From: Bdellovibrio bacteriovorus | Lineage (GTDB): Bacteria > Bdellovibrionota > Bdellovibrionia > Bdellovibrionales > Bdellovibrionaceae | Direction of reading: 5' to 3' | Assembly: GCF_002208115.1 (NCBI RefSeq) | Contig: NZ_CP020946.1 | Location: 248,001-312,000 of the forward strand | DNA length: 64,000 nt | Part shown: positions 17,305 through 25,019 of the stretch, piece after piece | Layout of the letters: every line of letters starts with the position of its first letter | How positions within the stretch are numbered: position 1 is the first letter of the stretch | Program-made: the position numbers and the translations under genes | The notes under the pieces: model-generated | What the model saw: only the letters and a program-made list of their open reading frames with translations | Told to the model about the DNA's origin: nothing | Database searches by the model: none

Positions 17305-17664
17305 ATGAGCGAAGTATTTTCAGAGAAGGTTCTTAAACTGATCAAAAAGATCCCGGCAGGGAAAGTGGCCACCTATGGCCAGATTGCGGCCTTGGCGGGA
17401 AAGCCTCAGGGATCCCGTGCTGTGGCGTGGTTGCTGCACTCGTGTTCGGAAAGTCATGATCTGCCCTGGCAGCGGGTGTTGAACTCGAAAGGAAAGATTT
17501 CATTTCCGCCGGGGACGAAGTCCTATCGGCAGCAGAAAAAGCTTTTGGTTTCCGAGGGCGTGCGCTTCGGCGAGGGTGACGTGATCGAGATGTCGCTTTT
17601 TCAGTGGAAGAAAAAACCGGTATCTGCGAAAGTTTCTGCCAAGAAGCCACGGATGTTTTCGTAA
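17305..17664 (+). CDS. Alkyltransferase-like DNA repair protein (ATL)
   Basis: 119 residues with the O6-alkylguanine-DNA methyltransferase fold: IPAGKVATYGQIAALAG (helix-turn-helix entry with Y24) and the arginine finger R38 in GSRAVAWLL. The active-site PCHRV becomes P54-W55-Q56-R57-V58, so the acceptor cysteine is replaced by Trp. That is the hallmark of ATL proteins, which bind and flip alkylated guanine without repairing it and pass the lesion to nucleotide-excision repair. A lysine-rich tail follows. Read as functional, not as a broken methyltransferase, because length and all other core residues are intact. Confidence 0.92.
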   Translation: MSEVFSEKVLKLIKKIPAGKVATYGQIAALAGKPQGSRAVAWLLHSCSESHDLPWQRVLNSKGKISFPPGTKSYRQQKKLLVSEGVRFGEGDVIEMSLFQWKKKPVSAKVSAKKPRMFS

Positions 17665-17669
17665 TAAGT

Positions 17670-17699
17670 TATTTCGGAGTGTCCTATTTCGGAGTGTCC
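17670..17699. repeat. 15-bp tandem direct repeat
   Basis: Two perfect head-to-tail copies of TATTTCGGAGTGTCC directly after the ATL stop codon, just before that gene's terminator hairpin. Probably a recent slippage duplication, with no known function. Confidence 0.85.
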
Positions 17700-17703
17700 T
17701 CGC

Positions 17704-17740
17704 AAAATCCGCTCTGGTAGCGGGTTTTCAGTTTGTTTGT
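17704..17740 (+). terminator. Terminator of the ATL gene
   Basis: Ten-pair stem AAAATCCGCT / AGCGGGTTTT (one G-U pair, five-base loop) at 17704-17728, followed by a T-rich tail (CAGTTTGTTTGTTTG). Confidence 0.75.
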
Positions 17741-17823
17741 TTGCGCCTCTTTGGTCTTAATTAGGTCTGGAAACTGGGCTAAGGGTCTTTTCAGTTACAG
17801 CGCTGTTAACTAAGACTCAGGCA

Positions 17824-18606
17824 ATGACAAAATACACAAACTTAAAAAGTGTCTTAAAGTCCTCGAATGAAAGTAAATTTCCCATTCGGTTTTTGCTGGT
17901 CTTGGCGGGTTTTTCCCTCGTGGTAGGATGTGCTGGTGCCTCTGGAGATGGGGAATGGGCTTCTGGAAATCCCGACAGCGCTCAAGGAGGCGTAACACCA
18001 GAGCCGGAAGTCCCAGAAGTCACGACACCACCATTGGCGGGGTTGTATTTTTCTTTCAAACCCGGCACCCAGACGCTGGCCTATGGCTTGGGTAAAACCT
18101 GGGATGGCTGTGACAAAGAAGCGATCGTTCGTGGCGGTTATGACAGCGACACGAAATGTGGTAACGGCACGGTGTTGCCTGCGTATGCTGAACATTTGAA
18201 TAAACACTTTTTTGGCTGCGTGGAAAAAGGTTCTTTGGCGGCGGGGTATTCTCAACCGGACCGGGTGTTCATCCGTCACTGGGGAACTTATGTGAATCGC
18301 AACGCAAGAAATTCAAGCAGTCTCAGCATGCATGCCTATGCCCGTGCGATTGATATCGTGAAGTTTATTATTTATGACCGCACCGGCAAAGCAACCTCTG
18401 TCAGCACTCATGTGCGGGACTTTAAAGGGACGACGGCAAAGTTTTATAATGCTTTCCGCCAGTGCTGGAAGGACACGATGCCGTCGAAGTGTCGACCGGG
18501 GCAGCGGGAATACAGCGGCTCGATTGGTATTCCTGGGTCAGAACTGGGCGGGAACAGTTTGCACAACGACCATATTCATCTCTCATTTCCATTCTGTGCG
18601 GGGTAA
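17824..18606 (+). CDS. Extensin-like / M15-fold lipoprotein
   Basis: 260 residues with a lipoprotein signal ending FLLVLAGFSLVVGCAG (Cys about 39). A proline- and glutamate-rich linker (PEPEVPEVTTPP) leads to a C-terminal domain with SSLSMHAYARAIDIVKF and NSLHNDHIHLSFPFCAG. The H-x-x-A-R-A-I-D and D-H-I-H elements match the zinc-binding core of extensin-like C-terminal and D-Ala-D-Ala peptidase (M15) folds. A peptidoglycan-directed role is likely but not proven. It has many cysteines, probably disulfide-bonded. Forms an operon with the next gene three bases downstream. Confidence 0.8.
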   Translation: MTKYTNLKSVLKSSNESKFPIRFLLVLAGFSLVVGCAGASGDGEWASGNPDSAQGGVTPEPEVPEVTTPPLAGLYFSFKPGTQTLAYGLGKTWDGCDKEAIVRGGYDSDTKCGNGTVLPAYAEHLNKHFFGCVEKGSLAAGYSQPDRVFIRHWGTYVNRNARNSSSLSMHAYARAIDIVKFIIYDRTGKATSVSTHVRDFKGTTAKFYNAFRQCWKDTMPSKCRPGQREYSGSIGIPGSELGGNSLHNDHIHLSFPFCAG

Positions 18607-18609
18607 CTT

Positions 18610-19044
18610 ATGAAAAAAATGATTTATACTTGGATGACTTTAATGGGGATCTCTTTGACGGCTATGGCGGCCACCGATGTGGTGGGCGAAAAGACTGTGG
18701 ATCTAAAAGGGGGCGGCCAGGCCATGGTCACGACTCGCAAAGTCGGCGACAAGCTGGGTAAACCCTATACCATGGAGCTTCGCGTGAACTGCCAGGGCGG
18801 ACGTATCGCATGGCAGGAGCTTCCGGTGAAGGATCAGGAGTCCGTCTGTGACGTGAAACCCCAATCGGCGAAACTGTCTGAAGATGGTAAAAACATCGTG
18901 GTTTTGATTCGGGAGACAGATGCTGATGAATTCAACCGTCTTTCCAAGCAGACTCCGGCGGGAATCCTGGGCGAAGTGGAGCCGCAGTGTAAAAAAGAAG
19001 CGGCCGAGTTCAAGTTCCCGGTGGAAAGTTATTGTTTGCGCTAG
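18610..19044 (+). CDS. Small secreted protein of unknown function
   Basis: 144 residues with a signal peptide (MKKMIYTWMTLMGISLTAMAA). The mature part is beta-rich with four cysteines (VNCQGG, ESVCDV, EPQCKK, ESYCLR), likely two disulfides in the periplasm. No family recognised. The three-base gap to the extensin-like lipoprotein upstream implies co-expression. Confidence 0.75.
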   Translation: MKKMIYTWMTLMGISLTAMAATDVVGEKTVDLKGGGQAMVTTRKVGDKLGKPYTMELRVNCQGGRIAWQELPVKDQESVCDVKPQSAKLSEDGKNIVVLIRETDADEFNRLSKQTPAGILGEVEPQCKKEAAEFKFPVESYCLR

Positions 19045-19085
19045 TTCCAGTCGAATCTGCCCCGAAGCTGTGATAGTTTGGGGGC

Positions 19086-19565
19086 ATGAGTTCAACTTGT
19101 TGTGTATGCCAAAAGCCCAAAGCCACGCTTCAGTGTGGCTGTTGCAAAGAAGCGGTCTGTAAGAACTGTGCGCAGTTTCTGGAAGAGGGCCGCTTTTCCT
19201 TTATGACCAAGGTTCCGGAAATGCTTTCTCATGGAGCTTACTGCACCCCTTGTTTTGATTTCAAAGTGATGCCTGAAGTGGATGCCTACGATGCGGATGT
19301 AAAGGCCGCGCGTAACATCGCGGTCTTTTTCAAGGATCAATCCAAAGAGACTCGTCTGATGAAACGCACTGAAAAGCCGTTTAAGATTGTGGACTGCGAG
19401 GATCGTGACGAGACTTTGCTGCGACTGGCGTATTTTGCGGTTCAGGCGAAGTTTAATGCGATCATCGATGTGGAAATCACCTCCAGGAAAGTTCGCAATG
19501 GCGCTTATCAGACTCATCTTTGGAGTGGTACGGCCATTCCCACGAACTATACGGCCCGCCGTTAG
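19086..19565 (+). CDS. Cys-rich zinc-binding domain plus YbjQ-like domain
   Basis: 159 residues, no signal peptide. The first ~55 residues hold cysteines paired as CCVC, CGCC, CKNC and YCTPC, a probable two-zinc finger of B-box/HIT-like spacing. The C-terminal half (ARNIAVFFKD to the end) ends with LRLAYFAVQAKFNAIIDVEITSRKVRNGAYQTHLWSGTAIP, which resembles YbjQ/DUF74-type small oligomeric proteins. The combination of the two is unusual to me. Function unknown; possibly metal binding. Confidence 0.7.
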   Translation: MSSTCCVCQKPKATLQCGCCKEAVCKNCAQFLEEGRFSFMTKVPEMLSHGAYCTPCFDFKVMPEVDAYDADVKAARNIAVFFKDQSKETRLMKRTEKPFKIVDCEDRDETLLRLAYFAVQAKFNAIIDVEITSRKVRNGAYQTHLWSGTAIPTNYTARR

Positions 19566-19630
19566 GAAATGCATAGCCCCGTCCTGGTTTGAACGGGGCC
19601 CTTGCCCGGAACGCTCCATCACAACGTGCT

Positions 19631-20278
19631 CTATTGAACTGTAATCCACACATTGGCTTTGCCATAACTTCGCACCAGACGGTTGAAGACGTATCCGTTG
19701 TCCGGGTGCATGCGTATGCAACCGTGCGAAGCGCGCGTTCCTAGCTTAGACCAGTTGCCCTGAGGGGTGCCATGCAGGGCAAATCCTCCGGTGATAAAGA
19801 CGGCATAAGGCATGTTACCTAGCCCCTTATAATCGCCACCGGGAAACTTGCTGGAGCTGTAGCGGTCATAAATGCGACCATTGGGATGTCTGTCAAAGTT
19901 GGGCGTTCCATAGCCGGCCATGCCGGTGGATACCAGCCATGATCCTCGCAGTGAACCGTTCACATACAAGTACATTCGCTGACTGGATTTCACCACCTGT
20001 GCCCAGACCGCACAGGTATTGCGAGTGCAGCCACCAAAGATGTTGACCAGTTCATCAAGATAAGTTTCTGGAAGGTGAGCCGATTGTCCGGTTTCTTCTT
20101 CATAAATTTTATCGAATTGTTCCAGCACTTGTTCGATGTTTGGGTCAAAGGGGTTGATCTCATCGATCACTGTGGGACTGCGTTTTTGCATTGTTTCGGT
20201 GGGCTCTGCCTGGGCAGTATTCACTGTCAAAAACAGCAGAGCAGCGATGGCTCCTGTTATTTGTTGTAGAGTTCTCAT
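19631..20278 (-). CDS. L,D-transpeptidase (YkuD domain), exported
   Basis: 215 residues. The ATG at 20278 has GAGGTG four bases before it and opens a signal peptide (RTLQQITGAIAALLFLTVNTAQA). The C-terminal YkuD domain has the His of FALHGTP and the catalytic S-H-G-C-I-R-M motif with C187. The enzyme would cross-link peptidoglycan stems or attach proteins to them in the periplasm. Residues 25-80 (acidic, ESTM...EQVLEQFDKIYEEE) are a linker. Bdellovibrio uses L,D-transpeptidases to edit its own and prey walls; that role here is inference. Confidence 0.92.
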   Translation of the reverse strand: MRTLQQITGAIAALLFLTVNTAQAEPTETMQKRSPTVIDEINPFDPNIEQVLEQFDKIYEEETGQSAHLPETYLDELVNIFGGCTRNTCAVWAQVVKSSQRMYLYVNGSLRGSWLVSTGMAGYGTPNFDRHPNGRIYDRYSSSKFPGGDYKGLGNMPYAVFITGGFALHGTPQGNWSKLGTRASHGCIRMHPDNGYVFNRLVRSYGKANVWITVQ

Positions 20279-20472
20279 GCCACACCTCATTGGTTAGAGA
20301 GTTGGGATTTGTCCTCATTGTACTTTGTGGGGGCAAAAAATTGGTAATTTCCGTACAAGCATGGACGGATGACAGAGATATTTTCAGAGGGACAGACAGA
20401 CGAAGGGAACCTTCATGCAAGTTCAGAAAGAGAACGACACAGAGGTCTGGTGTGAAGGATGGGGACAGAATG

Positions 20473-20502
20473 TGAGCATGTTGAATCTCTTCAACATGCT
20501 CA
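20473..20502. other. Perfect 13-bp hairpin downstream of the DUF1993 gene
   Basis: TGAGCATGTTGAA / TTCAACATGCTCA with a TCTC tetraloop, 12 bases past the DUF1993 stop on the minus strand. No T-run follows, so it is not a classical intrinsic terminator; it may protect an mRNA 3' end or be a protein-binding palindrome. Confidence 0.6.
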
Positions 20503-20513
20503 TTAGCAGCCGG

Positions 20514-21020
20514 CTAGGACTTAAATGGCAAAGCGCCCAGGAAGTCTTTTTTACCAATCTCGACGCCATTGTGACGAAGGATGGAATAAGCTGTGGTGAC
20601 ATGGAAATAGATGTTCGGAATCGCGTGATGCAAAACATAATCTTCGCCAGTCAGATATTTTCCTTCCCAGCGCGGTTGGCTGATGTGCTTTTTATCTGCA
20701 CCCTCAAAGTCCTTGGCGGAGACGGACTCAAGGAAGGCAATCGTGCTTTCAATGCGCGTCTTTAGTTCCGGCAAAGTTTTTTCCGTGTCGGGGTGGGAAG
20801 GCGCTTCTTTGCCTGTCAGGCGAGCCACACCCAGTTTCGCCGTGTCACAGGCGATCTGAATCTGACGAGTCAGCGGAAACTGATCCGGCGCCAGACGGGA
20901 GTTCAGCAGAACCTCGACGTCAAACTTTTTTGTCTCGGCCAGGTGGGCGCCTTTGTCCAGAATGGCAGAAAGATTTTTAAGGGTTTTGATAAAAGGGGGA
21001 ACAGTCATTTCGTAAAGCAT
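20514..21020 (-). CDS. DUF1993 family protein
   Basis: 168 residues from the ATG at 21020, directly after a GGAGG site; the longer upstream frame lacks coding character. It matches DUF1993 over its length: YEMTVPPFIKTLKNLSAILDKGAHLAETKKFD, LLNSRLAPDQFPLTRQIQIACDTAKLGVARLTG, a helical TRIESTIAFLESV, and YVLHHAIPNIYFHVTTAYSILRHNGVEIGKKDFLG. The histidines suggest a DinB-like four-helix metal-binding fold. Cytosolic, function unknown, divergent from the DTW gene. Confidence 0.9.
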   Translation of the reverse strand: MLYEMTVPPFIKTLKNLSAILDKGAHLAETKKFDVEVLLNSRLAPDQFPLTRQIQIACDTAKLGVARLTGKEAPSHPDTEKTLPELKTRIESTIAFLESVSAKDFEGADKKHISQPRWEGKYLTGEDYVLHHAIPNIYFHVTTAYSILRHNGVEIGKKDFLGALPFKS

Positions 21021-21123
21021 GGAAACCTCCGGTGAACAGTGCAGAAGAATTAGAGCAGAGGCTTTTCCCAGTGACAAGTTTCCTGTGCAGGTTAGACTCA
21101 AGTTTGAAACGGGAGTCAGGCGT

Positions 21124-21855
21124 TTGGATTTAAAGCAGTACCAGGAGCGTAAAACACAGCAGCAGAGCGGTCCTGCCATGAGACCCCTGTGTTATTCCTG
21201 TCTGCAGCCCGGAAAAGCCTGCTATTGCCATGCCATTCAAAGATTTGATCCTGGAATCAGCTTTGTCCTGTTGATTCATCCCATTGAAGTGCGCCGGCGT
21301 ATTGCCACCGGGCGTATGACGTCGCTATGTCTGGATAATTCTCATCTTATTTCGGGTCAGGACTTCAGTGAAAATTCACAGGTGAATGCGCTGATCAAGG
21401 ATCCGGCAAATCACTGTGTGATTTTGTATCCGGGGCCGGATTCCAGTGACCTGTCGGTGATGAATCAGACGGCGCGCAACAGCCTGGTGCCGGATGGAAA
21501 AAGGCTGACGGTGTTTGTGATTGATGGCACCTGGGCCACGGCAAAAAAGATGATGCGTGAAAGCCGCAACCTGCACGCGCTTCCCAAGATCTGTTTTTCC
21601 CCTGATAAGCCCTCGGGCTTTCGCGTGCGCAAGCAGCCCAAGGAATTGTGTTATTCCACCATCGAGGCCGTTCATCAGACGATTGATCTTTTAGGTGGGG
21701 CGTTGGGTTTGGATCTGACCCGACGACGTCCGCATGACAACCTGCTGGACGTCTTTGATCTGATGGTGGAGCGTCAGTTGCTTCACCTGCGCCATGCGGA
21801 AGAAATTCACGGGCCTTTCAATTCACGTGATCTCAAGGCCCGTCACAGTCGTTAG
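21124..21855 (+). CDS. DTW-domain tRNA-uridine aminocarboxypropyltransferase
   Basis: 243 residues from a TTG at 21124 behind GGGAG; the ATG at 21178 (225 residues) is the alternative. Cysteines CYSC and CYC near the start form the usual zinc site. The family's DTW region reads VIDGTWATAKKMMRES. Homologues (E. coli TapT, formerly YfiP) transfer the 3-amino-3-carboxypropyl group of SAM to uridine in tRNA, making acp3U47. An HPIEVRRRIATGRMT segment is the other conserved block. Cytosolic; overlaps nothing and converges with the ABC-F gene. Confidence 0.85.
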   Translation: MDLKQYQERKTQQQSGPAMRPLCYSCLQPGKACYCHAIQRFDPGISFVLLIHPIEVRRRIATGRMTSLCLDNSHLISGQDFSENSQVNALIKDPANHCVILYPGPDSSDLSVMNQTARNSLVPDGKRLTVFVIDGTWATAKKMMRESRNLHALPKICFSPDKPSGFRVRKQPKELCYSTIEAVHQTIDLLGGALGLDLTRRRPHDNLLDVFDLMVERQLLHLRHAEEIHGPFNSRDLKARHSR

Positions 21856-23447
21856 TGAGTCACTTGCTTGGAAGCCAGGTACTCTTCGTAAGTGATGTGA
21901 TTGTCGTAAACCACACCCTGATCGATTTCGATAATTCTGTTGGCCACGGTTTGAATCAGCTCATGGTCATGGGAGGTGAAGATCACTGTTCCCTTGAAAC
22001 GGCTCAAGCCTTCATTGACCGCCGTGATGCTTTCCAGATCCAGGTGATTCGTGGGTCCATCCAGAATCAGAATGTTCGCACCTGACAGCATCAGTTTAGA
22101 GAACATGCAGCGAACCTTTTCGCCCCCGGAAAGAACTTTCGGCTGTTTCAGTGCATCTGTGCCGCCGAAAAGCATTTTCCCAAGAAATCCGCGCAGGAAG
22201 GTTTCGTCTTTTTCCGTGGAGTACGGGCGCAACCAGTCCACCAGGGTTTCCTCATCACCATTGAAATAGCGGGAGTTGTCTGTCGGGAAGTAGCCGACGG
22301 AGGTTGTGATACCCCAGTTGTAAGTTCCGGAATCCGCCTGCATTTCACCGGCGATGATTTCCAAAAGCAGGGTCTTTGCCAGGTCATTGCGGCCCAGAAG
22401 TGCGACCTTGTCGCCTTTTTTTAAAGTGAAGCTGAGGTTTTTAAGCAGCGTTTCGCCTTCCCATGTTTTGGTCAGCTTATCCACGACCAGAACGTCGTTC
22501 CCCAGTTCGCGCTTGATATCAAAACCGATAAACGGTTTTTTACGGGAAGAAGCCGGCAGATCGACGAACTCGAGCTTTTCCAGTTGTTTCTGACGGGAGG
22601 AAGCCTGACGGGATTTCGAGGCGTTGGCGCTGAAACGGGCGATGAAGGCTTTCAGCTCTTCAGCCTTGTCAGAGCTTTTTTTGTTCTGATCTTCGCGCAG
22701 GCGCTGATTCAGCTCGCTGGCTTGTCTCCAGAAGTCATAGTTACCGGTATAGGTGGTCACTTTGCCAAAGTCGATATCGGCAATGTGAGAGCAGACTTTG
22801 TTCAGGAAATGACGATCGTGCGAAATAACGATGACGGTGTTTTCAAAGTTCAGCAGGAACTCTTCCAGCCACTGGATCGCATAGATGTCCAGGTGATTCG
22901 TCGGCTCATCCAGCAAAAGAATGTCCGGGCGCCCAAACAGAGCCTGCGCCAGAAGGACCTTTACTTTTTCGCCGCCATTAAGCTCCTTCATCAGCTTGCC
23001 GTGCATCTCTTCCGGAATCGCCAGGCCGGCCAGCATCACGGCCGCTTCGGATTCAGCCTCCCAGCCGTTAAGTTCTGCGAACTCAGTCTCAAGTTCGGAA
23101 GCGCGCACGCCGTCAGCCTCAGAAAAATCCGGTTTTGCATAAAGAGCGTCTTTTTCTTCCATCACCTTGTACAGGCGCTCGTTCCCCATAAGAACGGTTT
23201 TAAGCACCGGGTATTCATCATAGGCATAGTGATCCTGTTTCAGGATTGAAAGGCGCTGATCCGCACCGATGATCACTTCGCCGGTGTTGGGTTCGATTTC
23301 TTTGGAAAGGATTTTCAGGAATGTCGATTTTCCAGCCCCGTTGGCGCCAATCAGGCCATAGCAGTTGCCGGGGGTGAATTTGACGTTCACTTCTTCGAAG
23401 AGTTTTTTGCCGCCAAAACGCAGACTTACATTATTCGTGCTGATCAT
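21852..23447 (-). CDS. ABC-F ATPase with degenerate second nucleotide-binding domain
   Basis: 531 residues from the ATG at 23447, the length of E. coli YbiT. NBD1 is complete: GANGAGKST, LNGGEKVKV, LLLDEPTNHLD, SHDRHFLN. A charged linker (about 240-310) follows. NBD2 is altered: the P-loop reads GRNDLAKT, and the Walker B block reads LILDGPTNHLD, with Gly instead of the catalytic Glu, though LSGGEKVRCMF is kept. ABC-F proteins work on the ribosome (E site) rather than as transporters. The stop lies within four bases of the convergent DTW gene's stop. Confidence 0.9.
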   Translation of the reverse strand: MISTNNVSLRFGGKKLFEEVNVKFTPGNCYGLIGANGAGKSTFLKILSKEIEPNTGEVIIGADQRLSILKQDHYAYDEYPVLKTVLMGNERLYKVMEEKDALYAKPDFSEADGVRASELETEFAELNGWEAESEAAVMLAGLAIPEEMHGKLMKELNGGEKVKVLLAQALFGRPDILLLDEPTNHLDIYAIQWLEEFLLNFENTVIVISHDRHFLNKVCSHIADIDFGKVTTYTGNYDFWRQASELNQRLREDQNKKSSDKAEELKAFIARFSANASKSRQASSRQKQLEKLEFVDLPASSRKKPFIGFDIKRELGNDVLVVDKLTKTWEGETLLKNLSFTLKKGDKVALLGRNDLAKTLLLEIIAGEMQADSGTYNWGITTSVGYFPTDNSRYFNGDEETLVDWLRPYSTEKDETFLRGFLGKMLFGGTDALKQPKVLSGGEKVRCMFSKLMLSGANILILDGPTNHLDLESITAVNEGLSRFKGTVIFTSHDHELIQTVANRIIEIDQGVVYDNHITYEEYLASKQVTH

Positions 23448-23627
23448 CGGAAGGGTCCTTTTGAAAGCTGTTTTTTTACGTGTTTCAGGCGGGAAACGCA
23501 ACCCTTTCCGGGGCCGAAGCCCGCCCTTGGAAAAATCTCCCGGTGAAAAAGGCTGGCCGTGTGCTCTGGGCTTGAAAATAGGGGGGCTTGGCGGCTTAAT
23601 AAATGAATTATGTTTGTAGGAGGACTT

Positions 23628-24350
23628 ATGAAGTTTGCAGCATTGTTGGCCCTGTTTATCAGTCCCTTGGCTTTGGCCGCCGAGACCGAAGTGAAAGAGT
23701 TTGATGCGAAAACCATTCACAGTTTCGATATCGAGAACCTGAACGGAAATATCAAAATTGAGGGGGGTCACGAGGAGAAGATCGTGATCACGGCTGAAAA
23801 GACCGATTTCACCAAATCCTGCCGTCTGGAAATCAAACAAAAAGGCGCGGACCTGGATGTGAAAGTTTCCCGCAAAGGCGTATTCAAAAAGTCGGACTGC
23901 ACCACCCATTTCACCGTCCTTTTGCCAAAAGTGATTGAGCTGGAATTGAAATCGGGCTCGGGCAATATCGCCATCACCGGCACTAAAGGGGATATCGATT
24001 TTAAAATCGGCAACGGCCAGGTGACGATTGATGCCGACGTTCACGAACTGGATGGTTCAGCGGGGAATGCGGATATCAATGTGAAGTCCCTGACCGGTAA
24101 AACCGAGCTGAAAATGGGCTCAGGCACGGTGAAGGCCGCTTATGCCGCTTTGCCTGCCACGGGTGAGTTTGAAATCAAATCCGGCAGCGGGAATGTGGAG
24201 CTGACTTTGCCAGCCGATGCCAAGATTCAGACAAGCTTCATCTCTGTTGGCGGAAAAATGACCAACGAAGTGGGCGACACGCCGAATGCGGGATTCAAAG
24301 TGAAACTGAAATCGGGCGCCGCCAACCTGCATATCAAGAAGGCGCTTTAA
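23628..24350 (+). CDS. Exported DUF4097-like beta-helical protein
   Basis: 240 residues; the ATG at 23628 follows TAGGAGG and opens a signal peptide (KFAALLALFISPLALA). The mature part is a repetitive right-handed beta pattern with short G-x-G turns (LNGNIKIEGGHEEKIVIT, SGSGNIAITGTKGDIDFKIGNGQVTIDADVHELDGSAGNADINV, MGSGTVKAAY, KSGSGNVELTLP), typical of DUF4097 putative-adhesin domains. Location periplasmic or surface. Role unknown. Followed 6 bases later by the DUF4287/SRPBCC gene. Confidence 0.8.
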   Translation: MKFAALLALFISPLALAAETEVKEFDAKTIHSFDIENLNGNIKIEGGHEEKIVITAEKTDFTKSCRLEIKQKGADLDVKVSRKGVFKKSDCTTHFTVLLPKVIELELKSGSGNIAITGTKGDIDFKIGNGQVTIDADVHELDGSAGNADINVKSLTGKTELKMGSGTVKAAYAALPATGEFEIKSGSGNVELTLPADAKIQTSFISVGGKMTNEVGDTPNAGFKVKLKSGAANLHIKKAL

Positions 24351-24356
24351 TCAGCC

Positions 24357-25019
24357 ATGGCCAAAAGAGCACCCGTCGTTATCGAGGTTTTAAACAAAGT
24401 CACAGCCGCATCCGTGGAAAAACACACGGGCAAAAACTGGGATCAGTGGATCAAAATTCTGAATGAGCAAGGTGCAAAAAATCTTTCCCACAAAGAGATT
24501 GTGGCTTTGCTGGGAAAGAGGACTTTCAAGATGAAAGAGTGGTGGCGCCAGATTGTGACTTCGGGTTACGAGGTTCATATTGGCCGCCGTCAGGAAGGCC
24601 GCAATCAAAAAGGTGAACTGTCGGCCACGGTCAGCCGAACTTTCTATATCAGTGCCGACAAACTTTGGAAGCTTCTGGAATCCGCCGAAGGCCAGGCCGT
24701 CTGGTTAAAGCCATTGTCGTACTTCAAGTTCAAGGCCAAGAATGTTTTTGAAACCGAAGACGGCTATTTTGGGGAAATCCGCACGATGAAAGAGGGTGAA
24801 CGCCTGCGCATGAGCTGGCAGGATCCCGAGTGGCACAAGCCCACGATTGTGCAGGTCTATGTGATGGGCCGGGAAGAGAACAAATCCATGCTGGCCTTCA
24901 TGCATGACGGCATCAAAGACACCCGTTCCAAAGCGGCAATTCGAGAGCGCTGGAATGAAGCCGTCAACGCCCTGTCAGAGATGACGCCCGCGGCCCCAGT
25001 CAGAAAAAAGAAATCCTAA
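24357..25019 (+). CDS. DUF4287-SRPBCC fusion protein
   Basis: 220 residues with two domains: an N-terminal DUF4287 (TGKNWDQWIKILNEQGAKNLSHKEIVALLGK ... MKEWWRQIVTSGYEVHIGRRQEGRNQKG), then an AHSA1-type SRPBCC domain (VSRTFYISADKLWKLLESAEGQAVWL to RERWNEAVNALSEM). The pairing is known in other bacteria. Function unassigned; a small-molecule binding or stress role is plausible. It has no signal peptide although the gene before it is exported, so co-transcription may be incidental. The stop overlaps the convergent lipoprotein gene. Confidence 0.85.
   Translation: MAKRAPVVIEVLNKVTAASVEKHTGKNWDQWIKILNEQGAKNLSHKEIVALLGKRTFKMKEWWRQIVTSGYEVHIGRRQEGRNQKGELSATVSRTFYISADKLWKLLESAEGQAVWLKPLSYFKFKAKNVFETEDGYFGEIRTMKEGERLRMSWQDPEWHKPTIVQVYVMGREENKSMLAFMHDGIKDTRSKAAIRERWNEAVNALSEMTPAAPVRKKKS

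Noticed and set aside
17305-17664. Reading the MGMT-fold gene as a decayed methyltransferase pseudogene
   Set aside because: Only the acceptor Cys is changed, to the Trp typical of ATL proteins; the frame and all other core residues are intact.
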